Positions 25,466 through 34,932 of a DNA stretch of 38,127 nt are shown here, in pieces (the first letter of the stretch is position 1; each line of letters starts with the position of its first letter). Both the position numbers and the translations under genes were made by a program. The notes under the pieces are model-generated. The model saw only the letters and a list, made by a program, of their open reading frames with translations, had not been told where the DNA came from and searched no databases. Source of the DNA: Mesonia profundi (GTDB lineage Bacteria > Bacteroidota > Bacteroidia > Flavobacteriales > Flavobacteriaceae); NCBI RefSeq assembly GCF_031085155.1, contig NZ_JAVHUL010000032.1:1-38127 (forward strand), written 5' to 3'.

Positions 25466-26443
25466 ATGAGGACAATTCAATTTAGAGAGGCGGTTTGCGA
25501 AGCTATGAGCGAAGAAATGCGTCAAGACGAAGCCGTTTATTTAATGGGAGAAGAAGTTGCTGAATATAATGGAGCATATAAAGCATCTAAAGGAATGTTA
25601 GATGAATTTGGTGCAGATAGGGTAATTGACACTCCTATTTCTGAAGCTGGATTTAGCGGAATAGGCATAGGTTCTACCTTGGTAGGAACGCGTCCTATTA
25701 TTGAGTTTATGACCTTTAATTTCTCATTGGTAGGAATAGATCAAATCATCAATAACGCTGCGAAAATTAGACAAATGTCTGGCGGACAATTTAATTGTCC
25801 TATCGTTTTTAGAGGGCCAACAGGATCTGCAGGTCAATTAGGAGCAACCCACTCACAAGCTTTTGAAAGCTGGTATGCGAACTGTCCTGGTTTAAAAGTA
25901 ATTGTTCCTTCAAATCCTTACGACGCCAAAGGACTTTTAAAGTCAGCGATTAGAGATGATGATCCGGTAATCTTTATGGAGAGTGAGCAAATGTATGGGG
26001 ATAAAGGAGAAGTACCAGAGGAAGAATATACGATTCCTATTGGGAAAGCAGATGTAAAAAGAGAAGGAGAGGATGTAACCATTGTTTCTTTTGGAAAAAT
26101 TATTAAAGAAGCTTACGCTGCCGCGGAAAAATTAGAAGAAGAAGGAATTTCTTGCGAGGTAATCGATTTAAGAACGGTAAGACCATTAGACTATGAAACC
26201 GTAATCACTTCCGTAAAGAAAACCAATAGATTAGTAATCTTAGAAGAAGCATGGCCTTTCGGAAATGTCTCTACAGAGCTTTCTTACCAAGTGCAAGAAC
26301 AAGCCTTCGACTTTTTAGATGCGCCAATACTTAAAATTAATACGGCAGATACACCTGCTCCCTATTCACCAGTTCTGTTAAAGGAATGGTTGCCAAATAG
26401 TGAAGATGTTGTTAAAGCTGTAAAAAAGGTAATGTATAAATAA
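25466..26443 (+). CDS. pdhB: Pyruvate (2-oxoacid) dehydrogenase E1 component, beta subunit
   Basis: This is the beta chain of heterotetrameric E1, which with the alpha chain binds ThDP and decarboxylates pyruvate for the PDH complex. The 325 residues show MGEEVAEYNGAYKASKGM, DTPISEAGFSGIGIGSTLVGTRPIIEFMTFNF, the QLGATHSQAFESWYANCPGLKV segment and LRTVRPLDYETV, all standard. Its alpha subunit is not in the window. It ends in a terminator that overlaps the leader of the DUF5686 gene. Confidence 0.93.
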   Translation: MRTIQFREAVCEAMSEEMRQDEAVYLMGEEVAEYNGAYKASKGMLDEFGADRVIDTPISEAGFSGIGIGSTLVGTRPIIEFMTFNFSLVGIDQIINNAAKIRQMSGGQFNCPIVFRGPTGSAGQLGATHSQAFESWYANCPGLKVIVPSNPYDAKGLLKSAIRDDDPVIFMESEQMYGDKGEVPEEEYTIPIGKADVKREGEDVTIVSFGKIIKEAYAAAEKLEEEGISCEVIDLRTVRPLDYETVITSVKKTNRLVILEEAWPFGNVSTELSYQVQEQAFDFLDAPILKINTADTPAPYSPVLLKEWLPNSEDVVKAVKKVMYK

Positions 26444-26464
26444 AATTATACGCTTATATTTGAG

Positions 26465-26494
26465 GCCTTATCTTATTTGATAAGGCTTTTTTTT
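26465..26494 (+). terminator. Terminator whose T-run abuts the next start codon
   Basis: GCCTTATC (26465-26472) pairs with GATAAGGC (26479-26486), followed by eight T (26487-26494). The ATG of the DUF5686 gene is the very next base, 26495. Confidence 0.8.
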
Positions 26495-28990
26495 ATGAAA
26501 ATAAACTTATTACTTCTTATTCTATGCTCTTTAAGCTCCATTGGGTTTGCTCAAACCAAAATAGGAGGTTATGTTAAAGATACAAACGGAGAAGCTATTC
26601 CGTTTGTAAACGTTGTTTTTGCAAACTCTTCAGAAGGAACCATTACCAATGATGATGGTAGCTTTTATATACAATCTGATAAAAGCTATGAGCAGGTTGT
26701 TTTTTCTTTTATTGGTTTTCAGTCCAAGACGGTAGAGCTAGAGAGTTCTACGACCTATAAAATGGAAATCGTTTTAGAGGAAGAAGAGAACGCCTTGTCT
26801 GAAGTAGTGATTTACCAGGGTAAAACCTCTAAGAAAAACAATCCCGCCATAGATATTCTAAAGAAAATTTGGGAGAACAGAAGGGAAAATGGAGTGAAGA
26901 AATTTGATCAATACCAATTTAAAAAATACGAAAAGCAAGAATTCGATTTAAATACCATCGATAGCGCGCTTGTAAACAGCAGGATTTTTAAGGGTATGGA
27001 GTTTATCTTCGATCAAACCGATACCAATAGCGTTACCGGAAAGACGTACCTGCCTATTTTTATCAATGAAGCCGTTTCTAAAGTTTACGGAGATAATAAC
27101 CTGAATAAGGAAAAAGAAATTCTCTTAGGAAATAAAAATTCAGGGTTTAGCGATAACCAGACCTTAATTGCCTTTATAAAAGACCTCTATTCAGAATATA
27201 ACGTATACGATAACTACTTACAGTTTTTTGATAAAAGTTTTGTGAGTCCGCTAAGTACTACGGGAGTCGACAATTATAACTATGTGTTGGCAGACAGTAC
27301 TTTTATCGATAATAAATGGTGTTATAAAGTAGTGTATTATCCTAGACGTAAAAATGAACTTACGTTTAAAGGAGATTTTTGGGTAAATGATACCACCTGG
27401 GCAATCAAGAAGATAAAGCTTCAAGTGACCAAAAGTGCTAACATTAACTGGATAAAAGAAATTTATATAGAACAAGATTTTAAGGTTTTAAACGATTCGG
27501 TTTTCTTGATCACCAGAGACCACTTTATGTCAGATTTTGCTTTCAATAAAAAGGAAGAATCTCACGGTGTTTACGGTAAAAGAACCACTCTCTATGATGA
27601 GTATGAATTTGATATAGAGAAAGGATCTGCTTTTTATAGCAAGCGCGCCGACCCCTATCAAGAATATGTGTATGATCGAGATACTACCTTTTGGGAAAAC
27701 AATAGGCTGGAGCACCTTAATAAAGATGAGAAGCAAGTCTACAGCATGTTAGATACCTTACAAACGGTAAAGGCGTTTAAAAGGTTGTATAATATAGGAA
27801 GTGTCTTGGCTTCGGGCTATGTGGAGTTTGATGGTTTTGATTTCGGACCCATATTTTCCACTTTCGGCTTTAACGATGTAGAGGGAGTACGAGTGCGTGT
27901 GGGAGGAAGAACTTATTTTGGTAGAAATGACCCTTGGCGGATTGAAGGGTACACCGCTTATGGTTTTAAAGACAATAAATTTAAATACGGAATTGCTGGA
28001 AAGTGGCTTTTAGATCGAAGAAACCGCTTGATTATCTCTGGAGGAAACCGAAGGGATGTAGAGCAATTAGGAGCGAGTCTAACCAATACTAACGATGTGT
28101 TGGGGAGAAGTTTGGCGTCCTCTTCTTTGATTACTGTCGGCTCTAACACCAGTTTAACCAATATTAACTTATCTACGCTGGCTTTGGAATTGGAGCCTTT
28201 TAAGAATTTTAATATAAGAATAGGAGGATCCTACCGAACCTTAGAAGCGGCTTCCAATAAATTTAGCTTGGCTTATTTTACAGATGAGGCACGTACCCAA
28301 ACGGCCAACTCCATTAAGCAAACTGAAATTTCTACGAGTTTTAGTTATTCTCCCGGGAGGAAGACCACGGGCTATGGCGTAGACAGGACCATTATTAACG
28401 ACGGAGATTTTGCGCAGCTATTCTTTAATTATTCTCTAGGGGTTAAAGGTTTTATCGAAAGTGATTTCGATTATAAGAAAGTTCAACTTTTCTATAGACA
28501 ACCTTGGCAAGTGGGTGGTTTTGGTAAATTAACCTCTACCATAGAAGTAGGAAAGACTTTTGGAGAGGTTCCGTTAGGATTACTAAATGTGGTTCCTGGG
28601 AATCAAACCTTATTCTCTATTTATGGAAGTTTTCCTTTGTTAGATTTTTACGAGTTTGTTACCGATTCTTATGCGAGTTTTCATGTAGAACATAACTTTA
28701 ACGGAAGATTTTTTAGTAGAATTCCCATTGTGAGAGACTGGAACTTAAGAGAAATTGTATCTGTTCGCGGAGTAGTGGGAGATATTTCTGAAGCCAATCA
28801 ACTTTTAAACGCCTCTACTTCCAATCCGGTTTTATTTGCTCCAGATGAGCAGATGTATTGGTCTTACAGTGTTGGAGTGGGGAATATTTTTAAAGTATTT
28901 CGTATAGATGCACACTTCCGTGGAAATTATTTTGACAATCCTGGTGCTAGAAGTTTTGGAGTTACGGGATCCTTCGGATTTTATTTCTAA
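26495..28990 (+). CDS. DUF5686 family outer-membrane protein with carboxypeptidase-like domain
   Basis: I start at 26495 (MKINLLLLILCSLSSIGFAQ, signal peptide); the longer frame reads through the upstream terminator. The 831 residues have a carboxypeptidase-D-like regulatory domain at about 22-100 (IGGYVKDTNGEAIPFVNVVF, FIGFQSKTVEL) followed by the DUF5686 body, beginning NPAIDILKKIWENRREN and including WVNDTTWAIKKIKLQV. The C-terminal half is rich in amphipathic beta strands and the protein ends FGVTGSFGFYF, as an outer-membrane barrel would. The family is common in Bacteroidota and its function is unknown. Confidence 0.88.
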   Translation: MKINLLLLILCSLSSIGFAQTKIGGYVKDTNGEAIPFVNVVFANSSEGTITNDDGSFYIQSDKSYEQVVFSFIGFQSKTVELESSTTYKMEIVLEEEENALSEVVIYQGKTSKKNNPAIDILKKIWENRRENGVKKFDQYQFKKYEKQEFDLNTIDSALVNSRIFKGMEFIFDQTDTNSVTGKTYLPIFINEAVSKVYGDNNLNKEKEILLGNKNSGFSDNQTLIAFIKDLYSEYNVYDNYLQFFDKSFVSPLSTTGVDNYNYVLADSTFIDNKWCYKVVYYPRRKNELTFKGDFWVNDTTWAIKKIKLQVTKSANINWIKEIYIEQDFKVLNDSVFLITRDHFMSDFAFNKKEESHGVYGKRTTLYDEYEFDIEKGSAFYSKRADPYQEYVYDRDTTFWENNRLEHLNKDEKQVYSMLDTLQTVKAFKRLYNIGSVLASGYVEFDGFDFGPIFSTFGFNDVEGVRVRVGGRTYFGRNDPWRIEGYTAYGFKDNKFKYGIAGKWLLDRRNRLIISGGNRRDVEQLGASLTNTNDVLGRSLASSSLITVGSNTSLTNINLSTLALELEPFKNFNIRIGGSYRTLEAASNKFSLAYFTDEARTQTANSIKQTEISTSFSYSPGRKTTGYGVDRTIINDGDFAQLFFNYSLGVKGFIESDFDYKKVQLFYRQPWQVGGFGKLTSTIEVGKTFGEVPLGLLNVVPGNQTLFSIYGSFPLLDFYEFVTDSYASFHVEHNFNGRFFSRIPIVRDWNLREIVSVRGVVGDISEANQLLNASTSNPVLFAPDEQMYWSYSVGVGNIFKVFRIDAHFRGNYFDNPGARSFGVTGSFGFYF

Positions 28991-29018
28991 AATAAAGCCC
29001 TCATTCAAAGTTATTTGT

Positions 29019-29026
29019 TAAATTTG
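29019..29026 (+). promoter_or_regulatory. -7 element upstream of the soluble pyrophosphatase gene
   Basis: TAAATTTG matches TAnnTTTG, 40 bases before the ATG at 29067. The -33 element is not clear. Confidence 0.4.
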
Positions 29027-29066
29027 CAGTCTTGTTTTTTTAAAATAATTAATACAATAGAGTATA

Positions 29067-29576
29067 ATGACATTTGATGTTTTAGTAGAAATTCCTAAAG
29101 GAAGTAGAAATAAGTACGAATACGATTTTGAATTAAAAAAACTTCGTTACGATAGAATGATTTTTTCTTCTATGATGTACCCTGCAGATTATGGCTTTGT
29201 TCCAGAAACATTAGCTTTAGATGGAGATCCTTTAGATGTATTGGTCTTAGTAACAGAACCTACTTTTCCTGGTTGTGTGATTGAAGTAAAACCAATTGGT
29301 GTTTTTCATATGACCGATGAAAAAGGTCCCGATGAGAAAATTATCTGTGTACCTGTAAGTGATCCTATTTGGAATAAATACAACGATTTAGATGAATTAA
29401 ATCCGCACCGTATTAAAGAAATTGAACATTTCTTCCAAGTATATAAAGATTTAGAAGAGAAGAAAGTAGATGTTGGTGGATGGGGAGATGCTAAAGAAGC
29501 AATAGACATCGTTAACCAATGTGTAAAACGTTATGAAGATAGCGATGTACCAAAAGAAGAAGTAAGTATCAAGTAA
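29067..29576 (+). CDS. ppa: Soluble inorganic pyrophosphatase, family I
   Basis: The enzyme hydrolyses cytoplasmic pyrophosphate to phosphate, driving biosynthesis forward. The 169 residues match bacterial family I. Landmarks are the opening EIPKGSRNKYEYD, YPADYGFVPETLALDGDPLD with the metal-binding D-x-D-P-x-D signature, and the HRIKEIEHFFQVYKDLEEKK region near the end. A terminator lies 24 bases past the stop. The membrane pyrophosphatase follows as a separate unit. Confidence 0.96.
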   Translation: MTFDVLVEIPKGSRNKYEYDFELKKLRYDRMIFSSMMYPADYGFVPETLALDGDPLDVLVLVTEPTFPGCVIEVKPIGVFHMTDEKGPDEKIICVPVSDPIWNKYNDLDELNPHRIKEIEHFFQVYKDLEEKKVDVGGWGDAKEAIDIVNQCVKRYEDSDVPKEEVSIK

Positions 29577-29598
29577 ATTGATAGCAGCTCATATCCTA

Positions 29599-29629
29599 AA
29601 AGCAACACTCCACAGTGTTGCTTTTTTTT
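29599..29629 (+). terminator. Terminator after ppa
   Basis: AGCAACACT (29601-29609), loop CCAC, AGTGTTGCT (29614-29622) and a T-run to 29629 form a textbook intrinsic terminator between ppa and hppA. Confidence 0.88.
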
Positions 29630-29735
29630 ATGTCTTAGAATGAGGCTTTGCATGGTATGAAGTGAAAGGTTTAAAATTGAAAATAAGGCAATTATAAGTA
29701 AAAATTTTTGTGTTTTTTGCTGAATTTTCACAGAT

Positions 29736-29766
29736 AAGATTTAAATTTAACAAAACTTTAAATCTT
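29736..29766 (+). promoter_or_regulatory. Perfect hairpin in the leader of the membrane pyrophosphatase gene
   Basis: AAGATTTAAA (29736-29745) pairs perfectly with TTTAAATCTT (29757-29766) around an 11-base loop, ending 8 bases before the ATG. It could be an operator or an mRNA structure controlling initiation; no known regulator motif is recognised. Confidence 0.45.
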
Positions 29767-29774
29767 TTACTTCT

Positions 29775-32090
29775 ATGGAATCTAATATTATCTTCCTTCC
29801 CATTGGCATCGCCGTCTTGGGAATTATCTTTATGATGATTAAAGCAAATTGGGTGAAAAAGCAATCTCCCGGAAGCCAGAAAATGCAAGACATATCTAAA
29901 AGTATTAAAGAAGGCGCGCTAGCATTTCTACACGCCGAATACCGCTTGCTTCTTATTTTTGTGGTCTTAGCTTCTGTAGCTTTATTTACGGTTTCTTACG
30001 CTGTAGACACCACCAGTTGGATGATTATTCCTGCGTTTATTATTGGTGCCGTATTTTCTGCCCTAGCGGGGAACATAGGAATGCGTATCGCTACCGAAGC
30101 GAATTCACGAACCGCAGAAGCTGCCAAAACCAGTCTCCCCAAAGCCTTACAAGTTTCTTTTAGCGGAGGAACCGTAATGGGACTTGGTGTAGCGGGATTG
30201 GCCGTATTAGGACTCAGCTTACTGTTTCTTTTCTTTGTGGGGCAATTTATCACTCCAAACGGAACGTTCTATGTTGATATGACCATCGTGTTAGAAACCT
30301 TAGCTGGATTTTCGCTTGGCGCGGAATCCATTGCGTTATTTGCTCGTGTAGGAGGCGGAATTTATACCAAAGCCGCCGATGTAGGTGCCGATTTGGTAGG
30401 AAAAGTAGAAGCAGGAATTCCTGAAGATGATCCTAGAAATCCTGCAACCATTGCCGATAATGTAGGAGATAATGTAGGTGATGTAGCCGGGATGGGCGCC
30501 GATTTATTTGGAAGTTACGTCGCGACCGTTTTAGCAGCTATGGTGTTGGGAAATTATTTGATTCGGGATATGTCTATGTCTGCTGAGGTTCCATTTACCG
30601 ATGCCTTTAATAATATGGGGCCTATTCTTTTGCCTTTAGTGATTGCCGGAGTGGGAATTTTAGCTTCTATTTTAGGCACATTTCTAGTAAGTATCAAATC
30701 CAATGACGCTAAAGAAAGTAAGGTGCAAGCCGCTTTAGATCGAGGAAATTGGGGGGCTATTTTCTTGACGTTAATCAGTAGTTGGTTTTTAATTAAATGG
30801 ATGCTTCCTGCGACCATGAATATGCAGTTTTTTGGAGAAGGCGTTAAAGAAATCCCTTCCATCAATGTGTTTTGGGCTGCGGTGATTGGTTTGGCTGTAG
30901 GCGCATTAATTTCGGTGGTGACGGCTTATTATACAAGCTTGGGAAGTAAGCCAGTGATGAATATTGTTAAAAATAGTTCTACGGGAGCGGCCACCAATAT
31001 CATTGCTGGACTTGCTGTAGGAATGAAATCCACGTTCTTATCGGTCTTGTTATTTGCAGCGGCCATTTATGGTTCTTATGAGTTTGCAGGATTTTATGGA
31101 GTGGCATTGGCTGCTTCGGCGATGATGGCGACTACGGCGATGCAATTGGCCATTGATGCGTTTGGACCCATTGCCGATAATGCAGGAGGGGTGGCCGAAA
31201 TGAGTAATCTACCCGATGAGGTTCGTATGCGTACCGATATTTTAGATTCAGTAGGAAATACGACTGCAGCAGTAGGAAAAGGTTTTGCCATCGCTTCAGC
31301 AGCCTTAACGGCTTTAGCTTTATTTGCCGCTTATGTTACGTTTACCGGAATTGATGGGATTAATATTTTTAAAGCCGATGTTTTAGCCGCACTTTTTGTA
31401 GGCGGAATGATTCCTGTGATTTTTTCCGCTTTAGCGATGGAATCTGTAGGGAAAGCAGCCATGGAAATGGTGGAAGAAGTAAGAAGACAGTTTAGGGAAA
31501 TTCCCGGAATTATGGAAGGCACCGCGACACCAGAATATGCGAAATGTGTAGACATTTCTACCAAAGCAGCATTGCGCGAAATGATTTTACCCGGATTAAT
31601 CACCATAATTTCTCCTATTATCGTCGGACTTGTATTTGGCGCCGAACCTTTGGGTGGCTATATGGCAGGCGTTTGTGTGAGCGGCGTGATGTGGGCTATT
31701 TTTCAAAACAATGCAGGGGGAGCTTGGGACAATGCTAAAAAATCTTTTGAAGCTGGCGTAGAAATCAACGGAGAAATGACCTATAAAGGAAGTGATGCTC
31801 ACACAGCGGCGGTTACAGGAGATACGGTAGGCGATCCTTTTAAAGATACTTCTGGGCCTTCTATGAACATCTTAATTAAACTTACGTGCTTGGTAGGTTT
31901 GGTGATTGCGCCCATCTTAGCAGAAAACTCTAATGAAGCCGAAATTCGAACTGCAGAAAAAGAGAATACCATAGAGGTTCTTCAAAAAGAAGACTTAACC
32001 AAAGTGAGATTTACAACCAATACTTCGGAAGAATCAGAAAAAGAGAAAGTGGTTTTTTATTCAGAAAAAGAAATGGATACGAATGAATAA
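29775..32090 (+). CDS. hppA: Membrane-bound ion-pumping pyrophosphatase
   Basis: This integral membrane enzyme hydrolyses PPi and pumps Na+ and/or H+ outward. The 771 residues contain about 16 hydrophobic segments and the catalytic motif [20 protein letters not shown] followed by [28 protein letters not shown] second conserved block is [20 protein letters not shown]. The residue after GNTT is Ala ([13 protein letters not shown]) rather than Lys, which marks the K+-dependent class; Na+ versus H+ specificity is not settled by this. [22 protein letters not shown] near the end is also standard. A hydrophilic tail of about 45 residues ([17 protein letters not shown]...) extends beyond the usual end. 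Confidence 0.95.
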   Translation: MESNIIFLPIGIAVLGIIFMMIKANWVKKQSPGSQKMQDISKSIKEGALAFLHAEYRLLLIFVVLASVALFTVSYAVDTTSWMIIPAFIIGAVFSALAGNIGMRIATEANSRTAEAAKTSLPKALQVSFSGGTVMGLGVAGLAVLGLSLLFLFFVGQFITPNGTFYVDMTIVLETLAGFSLGAESIALFARVGGGIYTKAADVGADLVGKVEAGIPEDDPRNPATIADNVGDNVGDVAGMGADLFGSYVATVLAAMVLGNYLIRDMSMSAEVPFTDAFNNMGPILLPLVIAGVGILASILGTFLVSIKSNDAKESKVQAALDRGNWGAIFLTLISSWFLIKWMLPATMNMQFFGEGVKEIPSINVFWAAVIGLAVGALISVVTAYYTSLGSKPVMNIVKNSSTGAATNIIAGLAVGMKSTFLSVLLFAAAIYGSYEFAGFYGVALAASAMMATTAMQLAIDAFGPIADNAGGVAEMSNLPDEVRMRTDILDSVGNTTAAVGKGFAIASAALTALALFAAYVTFTGIDGINIFKADVLAALFVGGMIPVIFSALAMESVGKAAMEMVEEVRRQFREIPGIMEGTATPEYAKCVDISTKAALREMILPGLITIISPIIVGLVFGAEPLGGYMAGVCVSGVMWAIFQNNAGGAWDNAKKSFEAGVEINGEMTYKGSDAHTAAVTGDTVGDPFKDTSGPSMNILIKLTCLVGLVIAPILAENSNEAEIRTAEKENTIEVLQKEDLTKVRFTTNTSEESEKEKVVFYSEKEMDTNE

Positions 32091-32220
32091 AGTTGAAATG
32101 CTTCTGAAAAGTTAATAAACATTATAAGAAAGTTGTTTCCAAAGATAGATTTGTCAGTCTAAATTTATCTTTCGAGTCTCAAATGGTTTGTAAATCATTT
32201 TCTTGAGATTCTAAAATAGG

Positions 32221-32255
32221 CCCTGTCTTTGCCGGGCAGACCAGCAAAGACAGGG
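32221..32255. terminator. Hairpin between convergent hppA and the RHH gene
   Basis: CCCTGTCTTTGC (32221-32232) pairs perfectly with GCAAAGACAGGG (32244-32255), loop CGGGCAGACCA. There is no good T-run on either strand, but its place between convergent stops (32090 and 32279) fits a shared terminator. Confidence 0.5.
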
Positions 32256-32278
32256 TATAACATCTTATTTATACACGA

Positions 32279-32449
32279 CTAATTGTCTTTTGTTTTATTT
32301 TTTGGATTGCGTTTGGCTTCTTTTAGGGACTTATTCAGCATCCATTCAATTTGCCCATTGGTGCTTCTGAATTCATCAGCCGCCCATTTCTCTATGGCTT
32401 TGAGCATTTTTTCATCAACTCTTAAAGCGAATGCTTTTTTAGTACTCAT
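32279..32449 (-). CDS. Small ribbon-helix-helix (Arc-type) DNA-binding protein
   Basis: This 56-residue gene starts at ATG 32449 and stops at TAG. Its product begins MSTKKAFALRVDEKMLKAIE, a beta strand followed by helix A, and continues KWAADEFRSTNGQIEWMLNK for helix B, the Arc/MetJ RHH layout, then a basic Lys/Asn tail. It starts 38 bases after the SPFH gene on the same strand, so they form an operon. The same neighbour pair is familiar to me from Bacteroidota genomes, suggesting it regulates that operon or acts with it; this is inference. Confidence 0.85.
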   Translation of the reverse strand: MSTKKAFALRVDEKMLKAIEKWAADEFRSTNGQIEWMLNKSLKEAKRNPKNKTKDN

Positions 32450-32487
32450 GGTATTTAGTTTTCAGATTTCATAAAAAACCTTCATTC

Positions 32488-33348
32488 TTAATGATTAAGT
32501 GTTCCAGCATTTACTATGGGGCTTGCATCTTTATCGCTGCAAAGCACCACCATTAAATTGCTGACCATAGCCGCTCTGCTTTCAGGATCTAAGTCGACCA
32601 AATTCTTTTCACTCAATTGATGAAGCGCCATTTCTACCATGCTTACCGCACCTTCTACAATTTTATGTCTTGCCGCAACAATGGCGGTAGCTTGCTGACG
32701 CTTAAGCATGGCGCTAGCTATTTCGTTGGCGTAGGCCAAATAACCAATACGAGCTTCCAAGACCTCGATTCCTGCAATATTGAGGCGTTCTTCTAGTTCT
32801 TTTTCTAGGGCGTCACTTACTTCGTTTACGCTTGATCGTAAGGTAATATCCTCATCCAAACCTTCATCGGCAAAATTATCATAAGGATACATACTGGCCA
32901 GCTTTCTTACTGCTGCATCGGTTTGAACCACCACGAAATTTTCAAAATTATTCACATCAAAAGAAGCTTTATAGGTGTCCAGTACGCGCCAAACCAAGAT
33001 GGTACTAATCATAACGGGATTACCGAGTTTGTCATTCACCTTTAAGCGTTCACTATCAAAATTTCTAGCCCGTAACGAAATTTTTTTCTTAATGTAAAAA
33101 GGATTGACCCAAAAGAGTCCGTTTTGTTTTATGGTGCCTTTGTAATCTCCAAAAAGCAAAAGCACTCTAGCTTCATTGGGATTGACTAAGATGAGTCCCG
33201 GGAGTAAAAAAAGGGCAATAAATATCCCGGCAATAAACCAAGCATAATTTAATAATACAAAGCCTAAAATGCTTCCGAAGAATAAAATGAGAAAGACAAA
33301 CAGCATCATATAACCGTTTGAACCTTTGATTTCTTTTTCTTGATCCAT
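32488..33348 (-). CDS. SPFH (stomatin/prohibitin) domain membrane protein
   Basis: The 286 residues have two N-terminal transmembrane segments (about 13-33 and 36-55) and then an SPFH/band 7 domain (NPNEARVLLLFGDYKGTIKQNGLFWVNPFY, ...ISLRARNFDSERLKVNDKLGNPV, ELEERLNIAGIEVLEARIGYLAYANEIASAMLKRQQA). It is likely a membrane microdomain scaffold. It precedes the RHH gene by 38 bases. Start at 33348 leaves a short hydrophilic tail before the membrane segments, as in relatives. Confidence 0.9.
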   Translation of the reverse strand: MDQEKEIKGSNGYMMLFVFLILFFGSILGFVLLNYAWFIAGIFIALFLLPGLILVNPNEARVLLLFGDYKGTIKQNGLFWVNPFYIKKKISLRARNFDSERLKVNDKLGNPVMISTILVWRVLDTYKASFDVNNFENFVVVQTDAAVRKLASMYPYDNFADEGLDEDITLRSSVNEVSDALEKELEERLNIAGIEVLEARIGYLAYANEIASAMLKRQQATAIVAARHKIVEGAVSMVEMALHQLSEKNLVDLDPESRAAMVSNLMVVLCSDKDASPIVNAGTLNH

Positions 33349-33783
33349 AATGTTGAGAATTAGTTGATATTAAATTGATATCATAAATATATCATATTAA
33401 ATTCAATAAAAAAATTAAAAGAGAAAAAATGTTAACATCCTCTTTGTGTGGTTAAGTAATTTTTTTCTCCTATAAAAGTACCTTTGCTGAGCTCTAGCTC
33501 GAAAAAATCATTTTAGTGGGAAGAGGAAGAGTGGGTGTCTGAATGATTACTTTGGGCAAGAGTGTGAAAAGTGTTTCAATTAAAAACTTTCAAATCTTAA
33601 GCTTGGTTTTACACACCCCTGATTTTCTTCGGAATATATTCCGCACAAAATCTTCTTCTCTTTTTAAAGAGGATTTTTTCTTAGAATGTTTTTCTACTTA
33701 GACGCTTATGTTTAGATCAAATTTATATAGCTTTCGGCTTGTTTCTAATTTGACTCTGGCCAGACTCTTGGCATTTCTAATTA
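33349..33783. other. 435-base spacer with palindromes, possible leader or small RNA
   Basis: No gene is evident. A TACCTTTG (33479-33486) matches a -7 element on the plus strand, without a clear -33. Further on are a perfect 14-base palindrome CGGAATATATTCCG (33630-33643), enclosed by GATTTT and AAAATC, and a hairpin CTCTTT/AAAGAG (33658-33671) followed by GATTTTTTC, which looks like a weak terminator. The order promoter, palindrome, terminator-like hairpin could be a small RNA of roughly 190 bases or a long leader of the App1-like gene. Confidence 0.4.
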
Positions 33784-34809
33784 ATGAGAAATATGTTTTC
33801 AAAATTTTTTAAAAAAGATCCTTTGCAGGTTATTACGTTTCAGTCTTACGGAACTAATACCCATTTGTATGCTAGGGGTAGGGCCTTAGAAGATGAGTCT
33901 ATCAATTTAGATTCTAAAAATTGGTTTCAGCTTTTAATTAATTCTTGGAAGCGTTTTGAAACCGATGAAATCAAGTTTACGGTACTCAATATAAGATTGT
34001 CAGATGATACCGTATTTAAAGTAAAAACAAATCATAGAGGATATTTTACCATTAATGAGCCTTCTAATTCTTTAGCCAAACTTTGCAATGAAGAAGGCTG
34101 GTTGTCTTATGAGGTTGCCTATGATGATGTAGATGTGTTGAAGAAAATTACTTCTGAAAATAGATTTCCAGGACAAATTTTAATTCCGAAAGAATCTACA
34201 GAATATGGCGTAATCTCAGATATTGATGATACTATTTTACAAACAGGAATCACGTCTTTCTTAAAGTTACGAGTCTTATTTAATACCTTTTTTAAGCCCG
34301 CCAGTAGCAGAATTCCTTTAAAAGGAGCGGCAGAGTTTTACCATCAATTGCACCGTGGAAGCACGGGAAACGAAAGCAATCCTATTTTTTATGTGAGCCA
34401 CAGTCCGTGGAATTTATACCGTTATTTAAAGCTCTTTCTTCAGCATAATAACTTTCCCAAAGGTCCCATTTTACTTCGGGATTTTCCCAAGCCTTTTTCG
34501 GGTAAAAAAAGTCTGCAAGACAAAAAGCCACAGAAGCAACATGAGATTGTCAATATTTTTAAAATGTATCCTAAGCTCAATTTTATTCTTATTGGGGATA
34601 GTGGGGAGCACGACGGAGATATTTATATAGAAATCACGAATCAATTCCCCGGCAGAGTGCTTGCGATTTATTTACGCAGTGTGAATAATAAACGTAAAAT
34701 GGAATATGTGAAACAGTTAATGCAAAACTATGATCAAACTCCTTTTCTATTGGTTAAAGATTCGCAAGAAGCTATTATTCACGCAAGAGGAAATGGGTTT
34801 ATTTCATAA
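33784..34809 (+). CDS. App1-like HAD phosphatase (DUF2183)
   Basis: The family is named after yeast App1, a phosphatidate phosphatase; bacterial members are uncharacterised. The 341 residues have an N-terminal region of about 135 residues (beta-rich, FTVLNIRLSDDTVFKVKTNHRGYF) and the catalytic DUF2183 part with DxDxT (D146-I-D148-D-T150) in YGVISDIDDTILQTG, then FYVSHSPWNLYRYL, GPILLRDF and ILIGDSGEHDGDIY. No signal peptide is seen, so it is cytoplasmic. Whether lipids are the substrate here is not known. A second ATG three codons in (MFSKFFKK) is an alternative start. Confidence 0.85.
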   Translation: MRNMFSKFFKKDPLQVITFQSYGTNTHLYARGRALEDESINLDSKNWFQLLINSWKRFETDEIKFTVLNIRLSDDTVFKVKTNHRGYFTINEPSNSLAKLCNEEGWLSYEVAYDDVDVLKKITSENRFPGQILIPKESTEYGVISDIDDTILQTGITSFLKLRVLFNTFFKPASSRIPLKGAAEFYHQLHRGSTGNESNPIFYVSHSPWNLYRYLKLFLQHNNFPKGPILLRDFPKPFSGKKSLQDKKPQKQHEIVNIFKMYPKLNFILIGDSGEHDGDIYIEITNQFPGRVLAIYLRSVNNKRKMEYVKQLMQNYDQTPFLLVKDSQEAIIHARGNGFIS

Positions 34810-34932
34810 AAACAGAACTCATTAGGATCCTGAATTTGAAATCTCTTGTGCTTGTATGTAGTGATGTATTTTGGTTTAGAAAAGACCTAGCTATTTTATA
34901 TACCTTAGTACAACCATGTTTTTCATTTTTAA

